A stretch of DNA of 35,818 nt from a virus (IMGVR_UViG_3300042433_000051:1-35818); one strand, 5' to 3'; numbered from the stretch's first letter, positions 15,738 to 24,051 are shown. Notes: a model not told the origin generated them from the sequence alone. Numbers and translations: made by a program.

Positions 15738-16190
15738 ATGGCACTAACGCTCAATCAGATAGTAGCACAGATAACAAGCCTCGGAAATGCTCACAAGCAG
15801 ATAAAAAGCGTTTACTTCGGTGACTTGTCGGATTACCTATCAAGGGGAACGGAGAATATTTATCCTTCGTTGTTCTTTGATTTAACAGGTGGTAATGTAG
15901 GCGAAAGGAATGTTACTTTAAATTTTTCTTTATATTTCTTTGATAGGATGCTACCAGAGGACACTAACGAGACCGAGGTTTTGAGTGACCAATTAGAAAT
16001 CTGCCAAGATATTATTGCTCAATTAAGGTACAATAACTTTGATTTTGATGAAGGTTTAAGTGCTACTTTGACTTTCTTTACTGAAGATACTCCCGATTTG
16101 TTGGCAGGAGTGAGAGCGGATATTACTATCGAACTACCTTATATCGCAGACAGATGCCAAGTTCCATCGACATACACTTTTCCTGCATAA
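15738..16190 (+). CDS. Head closure / tail terminator-like protein
   Basis: A 150-residue protein starting MALTLNQIVAQITSLGNAHK with KSVYFGDLSDYLSRG next, a pattern common to a Bacteroidetes-phage family at the head-tail junction. I chose the ATG at 15738, which has an A-rich leader. The open frame back to 15666 would overlap the preceding gene and add low-quality sequence. The alternating hydrophobic pattern in the second half suggests a beta sheet (DITIELPYIADRCQ). Function is inferred from place between connector and fibre genes. Confidence 0.6.
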   Translation: MALTLNQIVAQITSLGNAHKQIKSVYFGDLSDYLSRGTENIYPSLFFDLTGGNVGERNVTLNFSLYFFDRMLPEDTNETEVLSDQLEICQDIIAQLRYNNFDFDEGLSATLTFFTEDTPDLLAGVRADITIELPYIADRCQVPSTYTFPA

Positions 16191-16192
16191 TT

Positions 16193-16199
16193 CTATTTA
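16193..16199 (+). promoter_or_regulatory. CTATTTA element upstream of the tail fibre gene
   Basis: CTATTTA directly follows the previous stop codon (TAATTCTATTTA) and ends 14 bases before the fibre ATG at 16214. Confidence 0.35.
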
Positions 16200-16213
16200 T
16201 TTAAAAGCGAAAA

Positions 16214-19200
16214 ATGGCTAATAAGAAAATATCAGAACTCCAGAGTAGAACCCCTGCGTTAAGTGATTTAATGTTAGTGGGAGATCCTTCTTCGGGTTAT
16301 TCCTATAAAGCGACTGTAACCGCATTAGCGACAATCATTGAAACGGATATTGCCGATGGGTTTGTTACTTTATCTACTACGCAAACAATTAGCGGAGCAA
16401 AGACCTTTTCTAATATTATTACCGCTACAAGCGTAGCAAATACTCCTACCGACCCCGATAAATTCTTGACTTTAAACGCAAGTAACCAACTTACATATAG
16501 AACCGGAACACAAGTTTTAAGTGACATTGGTGGAGTAGGCGGTAGCGGAACTACTAATTATTTATCTAAATTTTCGGGTTCAACTACGTTAGGTAATTCT
16601 CAAATTTTTGATAACGGAACAAACGTAGGAATCAATACAAGCACTCCTGATGCTACTTCATTAGTTGAAGTTAAAAAAACGGATGGTTACGGAGTATATG
16701 TAAACTATACAACCAACACTGGAAGTTATCCTACCGCTGCCGGAATATATTTAATAAACAATACATTAACCGGTGGCTATGCTATGATTATTGAAGAAAA
16801 AACTCCGGTATTTAATGGCGGTCAATATCCACTTTTAATTACACATAGTTTAAGTAGCGGTACGGCTGCATCGGGTATGGCAACCGGAATACATTTTGGT
16901 TTACCGAATGATGCTGGTGTAATACAAAGAACTCAATTATCTATTGACACAACCGATGCTGCTGCTTCAACATATTCAACAAGATATCGTTTTAATTTAA
17001 GATATAATAATGCTCAAGTTGTACCGGTTTATATGACCGGTATAGGTTTAGGTGTATTTAATTCAGCACCTTCTTATCCTTTAGACGTAACCGGAGAAAC
17101 AAGAATTTCTACTATAAATAATGCCACTACCGACACCGATAAATTTTTAGTTAGTGATAGCGGAGTTATTAAATATCGTACCGGAGCGGAAGTTCTTTCG
17201 GATATTGGCGGTCAAGGTGCTTTAACTTTAACTACTACCGGAACGAGTGGTGCAGCGACTTTAGTAGGAAATACTTTAAACATTCCTCAATATACCGACC
17301 AATATGTAGGTACTGTTACTTCGGTGGCTATGACTGTACCTACCGGATTGACTGTATCTGGAACTCCTATTACTTCAAGCGGTACGTTAGCGGTTAGTTT
17401 ACAAAGCGGATATTCTATTCCTACTACGGCAAGTCAAGCTAATTGGGATTCGGCTTATAATGATAAAATTAATAGTGCAGCCGTAACCGGAACTACTACT
17501 AAAACTTTGACTTTAACGCAACAAGATGGTGGAACTGTAACCGCCTCTTGGAGTGATTTGGATTCGGGTACAATTACCGGAAGCGGTACTACCAACTATA
17601 TCCCCAAGTTTACAAGTTCAAGTGCAATAGGAAATAGTCAGTTATTTGAAAATGGTTCTAAATTTACTTATGACAATAGTTTAGGGCAAATTGAGTTTGT
17701 AAATACAACAGCTGCAAATACTTTATCAAGCTATACAACTGGAGCAGCATCATATAATGATTTTATTACAAGAGCAGCAACGCATCAATGGCTTATTGGT
17801 GGTAGTGAGCAAATGCGTCTTACCTCTACTGGCTTGGGAATAGGCACATCTTCCCCAGCATATAAATTAGATGTTTCGGGAACAAGTAATATAACGAGTA
17901 GTGCATATTTTGGTGGGTTAGTTCAAATGGCAAATAACAAGGAGTTTCAAATAAAAGATGCAAGTGGAAATCCAGCGAACGTATTATTTATGTTCACCGA
18001 TAACAATGTTTATTTATCATCTCCAGTTAGTGGCTCAAGTTTAATATTTAGAGGTGTTGGTTATACAGAACGTATGCGTTTAGATGCCTCTGGTAATTTA
18101 GGACTAGGAGTAACCCCTTCTGCATGGAGTTTAGGAAAAGCTATTGAAGTTGGCGCATTAGGAAATTCAATTTGGGGAGCAGGTGGTGGAGATATAGCAT
18201 TATTTTCAAATGCATATTATAATAGTAATTTTATTTATGCATCAAGTAATTATGCAACTGGGTATCGTCAACAAGATGGAGTTCACAAATGGTTAATATC
18301 TTCTTCAGGCACAGCAGGTAACGCTATATCCTTTACCCAAGCTATGACCTTGGATGCTTCGGGAAGACTTGGCATAGGTACTTCTACTCCTGCAGAAAAA
18401 TTAGATGTATATGATAATAGTGCATCAAATGTTTCAATAAAAGTTGGGAACACAAGCGGTGCTTTACAATTATTGCAAGGCAATGGTGCTGCTTATTTAT
18501 ATACCGCTACAAATCAGCCACTCATCTTTAGCAATAACAATAGCGAGAAGATGCGATTAGATGCCTCTGGTAACTTGGGCATTGGCACATCTTCCCCGAC
18601 ATCCAAATTACAAAGCAATAACGCTTCTACCTATAATAGCTCTACACCATCAGGTGCAATTGTAGCTTCTAATTTATCAAATGGAAATGCAATTATTGAT
18701 ATTGGAGTTGATGCAACATATTTAGGATATATTCAGTCAAGGAATTTAACAAATACAACATCTTATAATTTATTATTGAATCCGTTAGCTGGCAATGTAG
18801 GTATAGGTACGACTTCCCCAAGCAATAAATTAACAGTCAATGGAACTAATATAGGTATTGATATACAAAATTCAGGAACAACATATTTTAGAACAGAATT
18901 AGATGGGGGAAATACTACATATTTAAGTACAATAGGTGCTTATGATATGATATTAAGAACTAACTCTACCGAAAGAATGAGAATAACAAGTGGGGGGAAT
19001 TTACTTGTTGGAACAACTACTGATATTGGAGATAAAATGTATGTTAATGGAAGTATAAGAATACCTTCTGCAACATTTTTTAGATATGATGGAGATGTTG
19101 GTCTAATAGGTTCTGGTTCATCAGTATCAGGTGGAACAGTTTCACAATTAGGAATAAGAGCTGCAAGTGATATTCTTTTTGCAACTAATGGAGCAAATGA

Positions 19201-20608
19201 GCGAATGAGAATAACAAGTGGGGGCAACGTAGGTATAGGCACTTCTTCCCCGACACAAGCACTTGATGTATTAGGTATTATTAATATAGGAAGAAATCAA
19301 AATGCTTTCGTAACAAATTTTAATATCAATTCAGGAAGTACCCCTATTTCAGCATTTCAAATTAATACAGACCAACCAAATTTAATAGCAGCATTAGTTA
19401 GTAGAAATAGTTATGCCTTAACATTTGGAACTTCTGACACCGAGCGAATGAGAATAACAAGTGGGGGAGAGGTTCTTGTAGGTAGTACATCATCGGGATT
19501 AAGTTCTTCTGGTAGGGGTGTTATTGAAATAAATGGAACATCTGAATCAATACTTGGATTAAAAGTTAATAATGTAGTAAAGACATATTTATATCAATCA
19601 GGTGATAATGTAGAATTTAATAATACCGCAAATGGCTATTTAGCATTAAAAACTAATGCCTCCGAGCGAATGAGAATAACAAATGGGGGAGAATTACTAA
19701 TAAACACCACAACAGATGCAGGGGATTACAAACTGCAAGTGAATGGGAATGTATATGCAGCGGGAACTCTTGGTATAAATACATCAGGACAAACAAGAAC
19801 AATATCTACTTATTATGGTGCTAACTCTGATGGACAAAATATTTTTATTGGTGGTGGGGGAACAAGTAGTGTAGGAGCATCAGGAGAAACTTATAAAGGT
19901 GCTTACAATACAAGTGTAGGAGTGAATGCACTTTACTCCAACACTACAGGGTATTATAATTCTGCAATGGGAATGTATGCACTTTATTCCAACACTACAG
20001 GGTATTATAATTCTGCAATGGGAATGCAAGCACTTTTCTACAACACTACAGGGTATTATAACTCTGCAATGGGAATGCAAGCACTTTACTCCAACACCAC
20101 AGGGCATAGTAACGCTGCAATGGGAGTGAATGCACTTTACTACAACACCACAGGGCATAGTAACGCTGCTATGGGATTAGATGCACTTTTCTACAACACC
20201 ACAGGGTATCAAAATACAGGTCTTGGTGTTAGTGCTGGATATTCCCCAACAGACAACATATCAAACAAACGTATTACCACAGATTACGACATGATTTTAA
20301 TAGGTTATGGTGCCACTAAAAATTCAGCATCACAACTAAATAATTCCATAGCCATAGGAATAGGAACACTTGTTACTGCTTCTAATACAGCCATGTGGGG
20401 TAATTCTTCCATGACAAATCATATTTTTCAGGCTGGTAATTTAGAAGTAACTGCTGGCTCAATCAAAACCGCAGCACCTTCTGGTGGAACGGCAAAGCCT
20501 TGGAAATTAGGAGAGGCAGGAGTAACATTAGGTGGTTCAAATACAAGCGGAGTTCGTGTGGAAATCGATGGCACAGTATATTATTTAGTAACAGGATATT
20601 TACCATAA
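16214..20608 (+). CDS. Tail fibre / receptor-binding protein, repeat-rich
   Basis: This is the longest gene (1464 residues) and probably binds the host receptor. Residues 1-30 (MANKKISELQSRTPALSDLM) are a virion-attachment segment. The body alternates between spacer domains and repeated units of the type ERMRITSGGNVGIGTSSP or MRLDASGNLG, typical of Bacteroidetes phage fibres and choline-free beta-helical shafts. Residues 1239-1340 are six 17-residue repeats of the ALYSNTTGYYNSAMGM type resembling YadA-like trimeric heads. The end (KPWKLGEAGVTLGGSNT...) is short, with no S74 chaperone domain. Base usage shifts near 17640 from GC-richer codons to AT-rich ones, suggesting mosaic acquisition. Confidence 0.88.
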   Translation: MANKKISELQSRTPALSDLMLVGDPSSGYSYKATVTALATIIETDIADGFVTLSTTQTISGAKTFSNIITATSVANTPTDPDKFLTLNASNQLTYRTGTQVLSDIGGVGGSGTTNYLSKFSGSTTLGNSQIFDNGTNVGINTSTPDATSLVEVKKTDGYGVYVNYTTNTGSYPTAAGIYLINNTLTGGYAMIIEEKTPVFNGGQYPLLITHSLSSGTAASGMATGIHFGLPNDAGVIQRTQLSIDTTDAAASTYSTRYRFNLRYNNAQVVPVYMTGIGLGVFNSAPSYPLDVTGETRISTINNATTDTDKFLVSDSGVIKYRTGAEVLSDIGGQGALTLTTTGTSGAATLVGNTLNIPQYTDQYVGTVTSVAMTVPTGLTVSGTPITSSGTLAVSLQSGYSIPTTASQANWDSAYNDKINSAAVTGTTTKTLTLTQQDGGTVTASWSDLDSGTITGSGTTNYIPKFTSSSAIGNSQLFENGSKFTYDNSLGQIEFVNTTAANTLSSYTTGAASYNDFITRAATHQWLIGGSEQMRLTSTGLGIGTSSPAYKLDVSGTSNITSSAYFGGLVQMANNKEFQIKDASGNPANVLFMFTDNNVYLSSPVSGSSLIFRGVGYTERMRLDASGNLGLGVTPSAWSLGKAIEVGALGNSIWGAGGGDIALFSNAYYNSNFIYASSNYATGYRQQDGVHKWLISSSGTAGNAISFTQAMTLDASGRLGIGTSTPAEKLDVYDNSASNVSIKVGNTSGALQLLQGNGAAYLYTATNQPLIFSNNNSEKMRLDASGNLGIGTSSPTSKLQSNNASTYNSSTPSGAIVASNLSNGNAIIDIGVDATYLGYIQSRNLTNTTSYNLLLNPLAGNVGIGTTSPSNKLTVNGTNIGIDIQNSGTTYFRTELDGGNTTYLSTIGAYDMILRTNSTERMRITSGGNLLVGTTTDIGDKMYVNGSIRIPSATFFRYDGDVGLIGSGSSVSGGTVSQLGIRAASDILFATNGANERMRITSGGNVGIGTSSPTQALDVLGIINIGRNQNAFVTNFNINSGSTPISAFQINTDQPNLIAALVSRNSYALTFGTSDTERMRITSGGEVLVGSTSSGLSSSGRGVIEINGTSESILGLKVNNVVKTYLYQSGDNVEFNNTANGYLALKTNASERMRITNGGELLINTTTDAGDYKLQVNGNVYAAGTLGINTSGQTRTISTYYGANSDGQNIFIGGGGTSSVGASGETYKGAYNTSVGVNALYSNTTGYYNSAMGMYALYSNTTGYYNSAMGMQALFYNTTGYYNSAMGMQALYSNTTGHSNAAMGVNALYYNTTGHSNAAMGLDALFYNTTGYQNTGLGVSAGYSPTDNISNKRITTDYDMILIGYGATKNSASQLNNSIAIGIGTLVTASNTAMWGNSSMTNHIFQAGNLEVTAGSIKTAAPSGGTAKPWKLGEAGVTLGGSNTSGVRVEIDGTVYYLVTGYLP
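18066..19692 (+). repeat. Interspersed repeats encoding MRITSGG / MRLDASG units
   Basis: The fibre gene carries near-identical blocks. GAATGAGAATAACAAGTGGG recurs near 18975, 19203 and 19446, with a variant near 19670, about 220-245 bases apart. MRLDASGNLG blocks occur near 18072 and 18547, with a relative near 18345. Such DNA-level repeats favour recombination and domain swapping. Confidence 0.8.
19928..20233 (+). repeat. Six tandem 51-bp repeats in the fibre gene
   Basis: Each 51-base unit begins GCACTTT and encodes 17 residues of the form AL-Y/F-x-NTTG-x-x-N-x-A-M-G-x-x. Units start at 19928, 19979, 20030, 20081, 20132 and 20183. The sixth has degenerated. The length is a multiple of three, so copy-number change would keep the frame. 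Confidence 0.9.
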
Positions 20609-20627
20609 AAATTTAAATTAAAATAAA

Positions 20628-20957
20628 ATGACAAATTACACTTGGACAATTAGTTCATTAGAGACCGCCCCAAAAGAAGGGCAATTAATCGATGTTGTTA
20701 AAATCGTACATTGGCGTTACAAAGGTGTAGATGGAGATTATTCCGCAGAGGTTTATTCTTCTTATGCTTGTGGAGAGCCTTCTTCTACTGATTTTACCGC
20801 TTATCCAGACCTAACAGAAGCCGATGTTATTGCTTGGCTTGAGGCAGGTCTTGATGTAGATTCTTTAAAAGCAAACATCGATTCACAAATCGCAGACCAA
20901 AAAAACCCGAAAATTGTTACACTTCCTTTACCTTGGAGTGAAAATAACGAAGCATAA
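20628..20957 (+). CDS. DUF7936-like phage protein
   Basis: A 109-residue protein with the segments TWTISSLETAPKEGQLIDVV, VKIVHWRYKGVDGDYS, VIAWLEAGLDVDSLKANIDS and LPLPWSEN. They match a family widespread in phages (DUF7936 by memory), usually next to tail fibre genes. The exact role is unknown; a fibre-associated or assembly role is inferred from position. It lies 19 bases after the fibre gene with an A/T-rich leader. Confidence 0.7.
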   Translation: MTNYTWTISSLETAPKEGQLIDVVKIVHWRYKGVDGDYSAEVYSSYACGEPSSTDFTAYPDLTEADVIAWLEAGLDVDSLKANIDSQIADQKNPKIVTLPLPWSENNEA

Positions 20958-20958
20958 T

Positions 20959-20965
20959 CTATTTA
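20959..20965 (+). promoter_or_regulatory. CTATTTA element after a stop codon
   Basis: CTATTTA follows the stop of the preceding gene (TAATCTATTTA) and ends 13 bases before the ATG at 20979. Confidence 0.35.
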
Positions 20966-20978
20966 AAATAAAACCTAT

Positions 20979-21389
20979 ATGAATTTAAAATTGCACGAAG
21001 TTCTATCTCTCTATTACGAACTTAACGGAGTAACCAAACAAGGGCAAGAAACGGAAGTTCTTACTCAAGGAATGCTCAAACAGAAAATGTCTTTAAAGAC
21101 AAAGGTTTACCTTCAGCGACTAAACAAAATCGTAAGCGAAGAGGTAAAACTTTACGAAGAGGCTAAACAAGAACTTTGGAAAAAGTGGGGCGATGAAAAG
21201 GATGGAATGATAGAAATTCCTGCCGAAAAGGTCGCCGACTTTAACAAAGAACTTCAAGATTTGCTAACCGCAGAAAAGGAGATTAATGTTTCTGAACTAT
21301 GGGGAGCGGATTTAAAGGTAGAGCATTTAGAAAGTATTGAAACTGATGAATTTTACCCTGCATTATTTACGCTCATAGATAACAAATGA
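20979..21389 (+). CDS. Conserved phage hypothetical protein (136 aa)
   Basis: A helical, charged cytosolic protein. It starts MNLKLHEVLSLYYELNGVTK and contains TQGMLKQKMSLKTKVYLQRL and LYEEAKQELWKKWGDEKDG. This sequence type is common in siphophages just before lysis genes, but no function is known to me. It overlaps the next gene by four bases (ATGA), tying its expression to the lysis module. Confidence 0.7.
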   Translation: MNLKLHEVLSLYYELNGVTKQGQETEVLTQGMLKQKMSLKTKVYLQRLNKIVSEEVKLYEEAKQELWKKWGDEKDGMIEIPAEKVADFNKELQDLLTAEKEINVSELWGADLKVEHLESIETDEFYPALFTLIDNK

Positions 21390-21604
21390 CCGATTTAGTT
21401 TTATTTCTCGTAGGACAAGCAATAGCCATTTTAATAGGCTTAATAAGTATTTATGTAAAGGTATCTCTTAAACTCAAAGAATTAGAGATTCGTGTATCGG
21501 TAGTAGAAAAGCAAGATGACCAGATATCAAGAAAGTTGGATACTATCGCTAATCAACTAAATGCTTTATCCATTCAATTACAAAATAAACAAGACAGAGA
21601 ATGA
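21386..21604 (+). CDS. Membrane-anchored coiled-coil protein of the lysis module
   Basis: A 72-residue protein with one N-terminal membrane segment (residues 3-26, LVLFLVGQAIAILIGLISIY) followed by a helical coiled coil (residues 32-68). The layout resembles XhlA/haemolysin-like or Rz-like accessory lysis proteins. It is coupled by ATGA overlaps to genes on both sides. It might be an antiholin or accessory to the holin; this is inference. Confidence 0.65.
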   Translation: MTDLVLFLVGQAIAILIGLISIYVKVSLKLKELEIRVSVVEKQDDQISRKLDTIANQLNALSIQLQNKQDRE

Positions 21605-21804
21605 AGTTCGGGTTAAAGGAGTATTTCAAACCTACTCCAAAGCGAATCAGAATGTTTGGAGATTCTCTTGCTGCTGCCGGTACATTCGGTGCAAGTATTG
21701 TTATTTTGAATGGCGAACCCAAAGTAGGTACTATTATTATGGTTATTGCGGTTCTCGGAAAGTTTATATCAAACTTCTTTTCCGATGAAATATCTTCTAA
21801 TTAG
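21601..21804 (+). CDS. Holin-like protein
   Basis: A 67-residue protein with a basic N terminus (KFGLKEYFKPTPKRIRM) and two hydrophobic segments at about 20-37 (DSLAAAGTFGASIVILNG) and 41-60 (VGTIIMVIAVLGKFISNFF), ending in an acidic tail. Two membrane spans, small size and location next to an endolysin gene fit a class II holin, which forms the timed lesion in the inner membrane. It starts in the ATGA of the previous gene and its end overlaps the next gene by 20 bases. Confidence 0.75.
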   Translation: MKFGLKEYFKPTPKRIRMFGDSLAAAGTFGASIVILNGEPKVGTIIMVIAVLGKFISNFFSDEISSN

Positions 21805-22264
21805 TATTTTTCTTTTAAGTTGTAATCCTGTTAAACAGGTTTTACGAGATAAAGAAAAATTGGATAAGGTCGCTGAATATGTCATTAATTCTGGGTATTG
21901 TGCCAACGATACTATTATCCAATCCAAAAGCGACACTTTAATAACTTACGATACTATTTACGAAAAGAATGATATTATTCGGAACATTCTCAAGACCGAC
22001 ACTTTAAGGCTTTCCTTTACTAAAACATTAGTAAAAACCATTAGAATAACAGACACTATCCAAAAGGTAGTTATTGATAATGCTCGTATAAAGCTATTAG
22101 AGGCGAAATTAGCCATCCAAACCGAAAAGGTAGAAGAATATAAGGCAAAGGCTAAAATCCACTTAAATTGGCTCTTATTGCTTCTAATTGCAATCTGTGT
22201 TCGTTTACTCTACAAACCTATAAAGAAATTTATTTTATGGCATTTCTCACCGATGCTCAAATAA
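21785..22264 (+). CDS. Unimolecular spanin-like lipoprotein
   Basis: This 159-residue protein has a lipoprotein signal peptide ending in the lipobox LLSC (Cys13) and a C-terminal membrane segment at about 128-144 (NWLLLLLIAICVRLLY) followed by a basic tail. The middle is a Thr/Asp/Ile-rich periplasmic region (SDTLITYDTIYE) plus a helix (about 98-125). Outer-membrane lipid anchor plus inner-membrane anchor in one chain is the T1 gp11-type u-spanin design, which fuses the two membranes at lysis. I chose the ATG at 21785 because the signal peptide begins there; the ATG at 21746 would mask it. It lies between holin and endolysin. Confidence 0.7.
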   Translation: MKYLLISIFLLSCNPVKQVLRDKEKLDKVAEYVINSGYCANDTIIQSKSDTLITYDTIYEKNDIIRNILKTDTLRLSFTKTLVKTIRITDTIQKVVIDNARIKLLEAKLAIQTEKVEEYKAKAKIHLNWLLLLLIAICVRLLYKPIKKFILWHFSPMLK

Positions 22265-22707
22265 TTAAAGCCTTCGGGCAACCCGGCAACCCCGACAACT
22301 TTACGATAATTCAACTTCCGTACCCGATGCGGATAGCTTGGGATTTAAAATCTCAAGTACATAAAATGCAATGCCACGAACTTGCGGAGCATCGTTTCCT
22401 TTCGGTATTTAATGACCTTTTAAAGCATTACGGACTTGCTGAACTTCAAAGGTTAGGCATAGATATTTTTGGTGGTTGTGTGAATGTTAGGACAATGCGA
22501 GGCTCTAAAACAAAATGGAGCAGACATTCTTGGGGGATAGCCATAGACCTTGATCCTGCAAGAAACGGATTAAAAGCAAATTGGGCAAATAGTCAATTTT
22601 CAAAACCAGAATACGAACCAATGCTCGAAATCTTTGAGAAATACGGATTTGAGAACTACGGAAAAATAAAGAATTATGATGCGATGCACTTTGAGTTGGT
22701 AAAATAA
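22237..22707 (+). CDS. Endolysin, M15-type peptidase
   Basis: A 156-residue protein with the zinc peptidase motifs of the VanY/M15 family: SRHSWGIAIDLD (His97, Asp104) and DAMHFEL (His151). These enzymes cleave peptidoglycan cross-links or stem peptides. The protein lacks a signal peptide, so it depends on the holin. The ATG at 22237 is chosen because the family N terminus (TDAQIIKAFGQPG) begins there and it overlaps the spanin end by 28 bases. The frame extends upstream to 22168 without support. Confidence 0.88.
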   Translation: MAFLTDAQIIKAFGQPGNPDNFTIIQLPYPMRIAWDLKSQVHKMQCHELAEHRFLSVFNDLLKHYGLAELQRLGIDIFGGCVNVRTMRGSKTKWSRHSWGIAIDLDPARNGLKANWANSQFSKPEYEPMLEIFEKYGFENYGKIKNYDAMHFELVK

Positions 22708-22714
22708 CGAAACC

Positions 22715-22730
22715 AATCTACCTACCTATA
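22715..22730. repeat. 16-bp inverted repeat partner of 12657-12672
   Basis: AATCTACCTACCTATA ends on the first base of the exonuclease ATG. Its exact reverse complement lies at 12657-12672. Confidence 0.5.
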
Positions 22731-23452
22731 TGCGAAAACGATTATACTTCGACATCGAAGTTTCTCCCAATATCGGAATGTTTTGGGAAGCCGGTTACAA
22801 GCTGAACATAGGAACAGAAAACATAGTCAAAGAACGAGCAATCATTTGTATTTGCTACAAATGGGAAGGCGAAAAGAAGGTTCACTTTTTAAGATGGGAT
22901 AAAAACCAATGCGACAAAAAACTCCTACAAGAGTTTATTAAAGTCGCTAACGATGCTCACGAACTTGTAGGGCATAACTCCGATATGTTCGACCTACCTT
23001 GGATTCGTACAAGATGTCTTTTCCACAATATTGATATGTTCCCGACATATACAACTATTGATACTTTTAAAATCTCAAAGAATAAGTTTAAATTCAATTC
23101 CAATAAACTTGATTACATAGCCAAGTTTCTAGGGGTAGGTGCAAAGATTAAAACGGATTATTCTCTTTGGAAGGATATCCTTTTAAAGAATTGCGAAACC
23201 GCTATGAAGAAAATGATTCGCTATTGTATGCAAGATGTGTTGATTCTTGAGAAGGTGCATCAGAAGTTAAAGGCTCACGATACGATTAAAACGCATTTTG
23301 GAGTGGTTAAAGACGATGATAGAGGTTCTTGTCCAGAATGTGGTAGCCATAAAATAAACCGACAGAGGATAAGGATAATGGCTTCTGGTTTAAAGAAGGC
23401 TCAATACAAATGTACCGATTGCGGAAGATATCACGATAAAACAATAAAATGA
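22730..23452 (+). CDS. DEDDy 3'-5' exonuclease with C-terminal zinc ribbon
   Basis: A 240-residue RNase H-fold nuclease. Exo I is YFDIEVSPN (Asp8, Glu10), Exo II is VGHNSDMFDLPW (Asp88 likely) and Exo III is YCMQD (Tyr165, Asp169). Together they make the DEDDy class seen in polymerase proofreading domains and YprB-like nucleases. The C terminus has a zinc ribbon, CPEC (201-204) with CTDC (228-231). No polymerase domain is attached, and no DNA polymerase was found in the window. It may process replication or recombination ends. ATGA overlap with the next gene. Confidence 0.82.
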   Translation: MRKRLYFDIEVSPNIGMFWEAGYKLNIGTENIVKERAIICICYKWEGEKKVHFLRWDKNQCDKKLLQEFIKVANDAHELVGHNSDMFDLPWIRTRCLFHNIDMFPTYTTIDTFKISKNKFKFNSNKLDYIAKFLGVGAKIKTDYSLWKDILLKNCETAMKKMIRYCMQDVLILEKVHQKLKAHDTIKTHFGVVKDDDRGSCPECGSHKINRQRIRIMASGLKKAQYKCTDCGRYHDKTIK

Positions 23453-23724
23453 GTAAACTACTTGACCAACTTATTTCGGAGTTTCAAAGCCGAGAAGAAC
23501 GAGGACTTCGTAAGTACGGAACTTCGATGGATAGGACAGACCTATCTTTTGATGAATGGTTACAACATTTTAAAGAGGAATTACTAGATGGTTTAGTATA
23601 TTTACAAAAAATTCAAAACTTATATGACACACAAAGATTTCCCGATTATCAAGAAGCAGATTCAAGAATTAGTGAAAGTATTAACACCGGTGGAGAGGCT
23701 TCAGTTACTCGAACCCCTTTGTGA
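23449..23724 (+). CDS. MazG-like NTP pyrophosphohydrolase-like small protein
   Basis: The protein has 91 residues. Residues 1-55 contain RGLRKYGTSMDRTDLSFDEW and FKEELLDGLVYLQK, with the acidic set Glu43-Glu44-x2-Asp47 reminiscent of all-alpha NTP pyrophosphatases. These proteins are common in phages and may cleanse nucleotide pools. The last 30 residues (from about TQRFPDYQEAD) overlap the next gene in another frame for 101 bases and look like a read-through tail. The functional protein probably ends its fold near residue 57, or a frameshift is present. Confidence 0.6.
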   Translation: MSKLLDQLISEFQSREERGLRKYGTSMDRTDLSFDEWLQHFKEELLDGLVYLQKIQNLYDTQRFPDYQEADSRISESINTGGEASVTRTPL

Positions 23725-23818
23725 TAAATACCGAAAGCAATCAAGAGCGGAAGTGGAAAAAGATATTATTGAGTTTTCTCGTAGGAAAGGAATACCAAGA
23801 ATTAAAACAGATTACTAA
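23624..23818 (+). CDS. Hypothetical protein (64 aa)
   Basis: A 64-residue helical basic protein (KKQIQELVKVLTPVERLQLL, then YRKQSRAEVEKDIIEFSRRK). Its first 101 bases overlap the preceding gene in the +1 frame. Of the two readings in the overlap, this one has the more protein-like composition. The frame is open upstream of its ATG past the A6 run at 23606-23611, so a fused product by frameshift is conceivable. It ends in a TAATG overlap with the next gene. Function unknown. Confidence 0.55.
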   Translation: MTHKDFPIIKKQIQELVKVLTPVERLQLLEPLCDKYRKQSRAEVEKDIIEFSRRKGIPRIKTDY

Positions 23819-24051
23819 TGGAAGAAACAGTTGATTTACCATTAAGTTTAACACCACACGAAGATATTGCTGCGTGTACCAATGCTATCAATGCGTTGAG
23901 TGAATTTGATTATGGTATGATGGATGAAGAAGAAAAGGATATTTATAGGCAAATAAAATTGATGGCTCTTTATACTATTCATATTGGAATAAAGGAAATC
24001 TATACCGCTAATTTTTATGGAGAAGAAGATACATCAAGTAATACATCGTAA
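23818..24051 (+). CDS. Hypothetical acidic protein (77 aa)
   Basis: A 77-residue acidic helical protein (LPLSLTPHEDIAACTNAINA, then EFDYGMMDEEEKDIYRQIKL). No family was recognised. It starts in TAATG of the previous gene, and its last 35 bases overlap the next gene, which fits a translationally coupled run at the end of the late transcript. Confidence 0.55.
   Translation: MEETVDLPLSLTPHEDIAACTNAINALSEFDYGMMDEEEKDIYRQIKLMALYTIHIGIKEIYTANFYGEEDTSSNTS

Noticed and set aside
19926-20158. Open frames on both strands over the 51-bp repeats, and a possible CRISPR-like array
   Set aside because: Repeats have no spacers and encode in-frame 17-residue units of the fibre; the other frames stay open only because the unit is a multiple of three.
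21746-21784. Upstream start of the spanin-like gene
   Set aside because: It would bury the lipoprotein signal peptide, which begins cleanly at the ATG at 21785.
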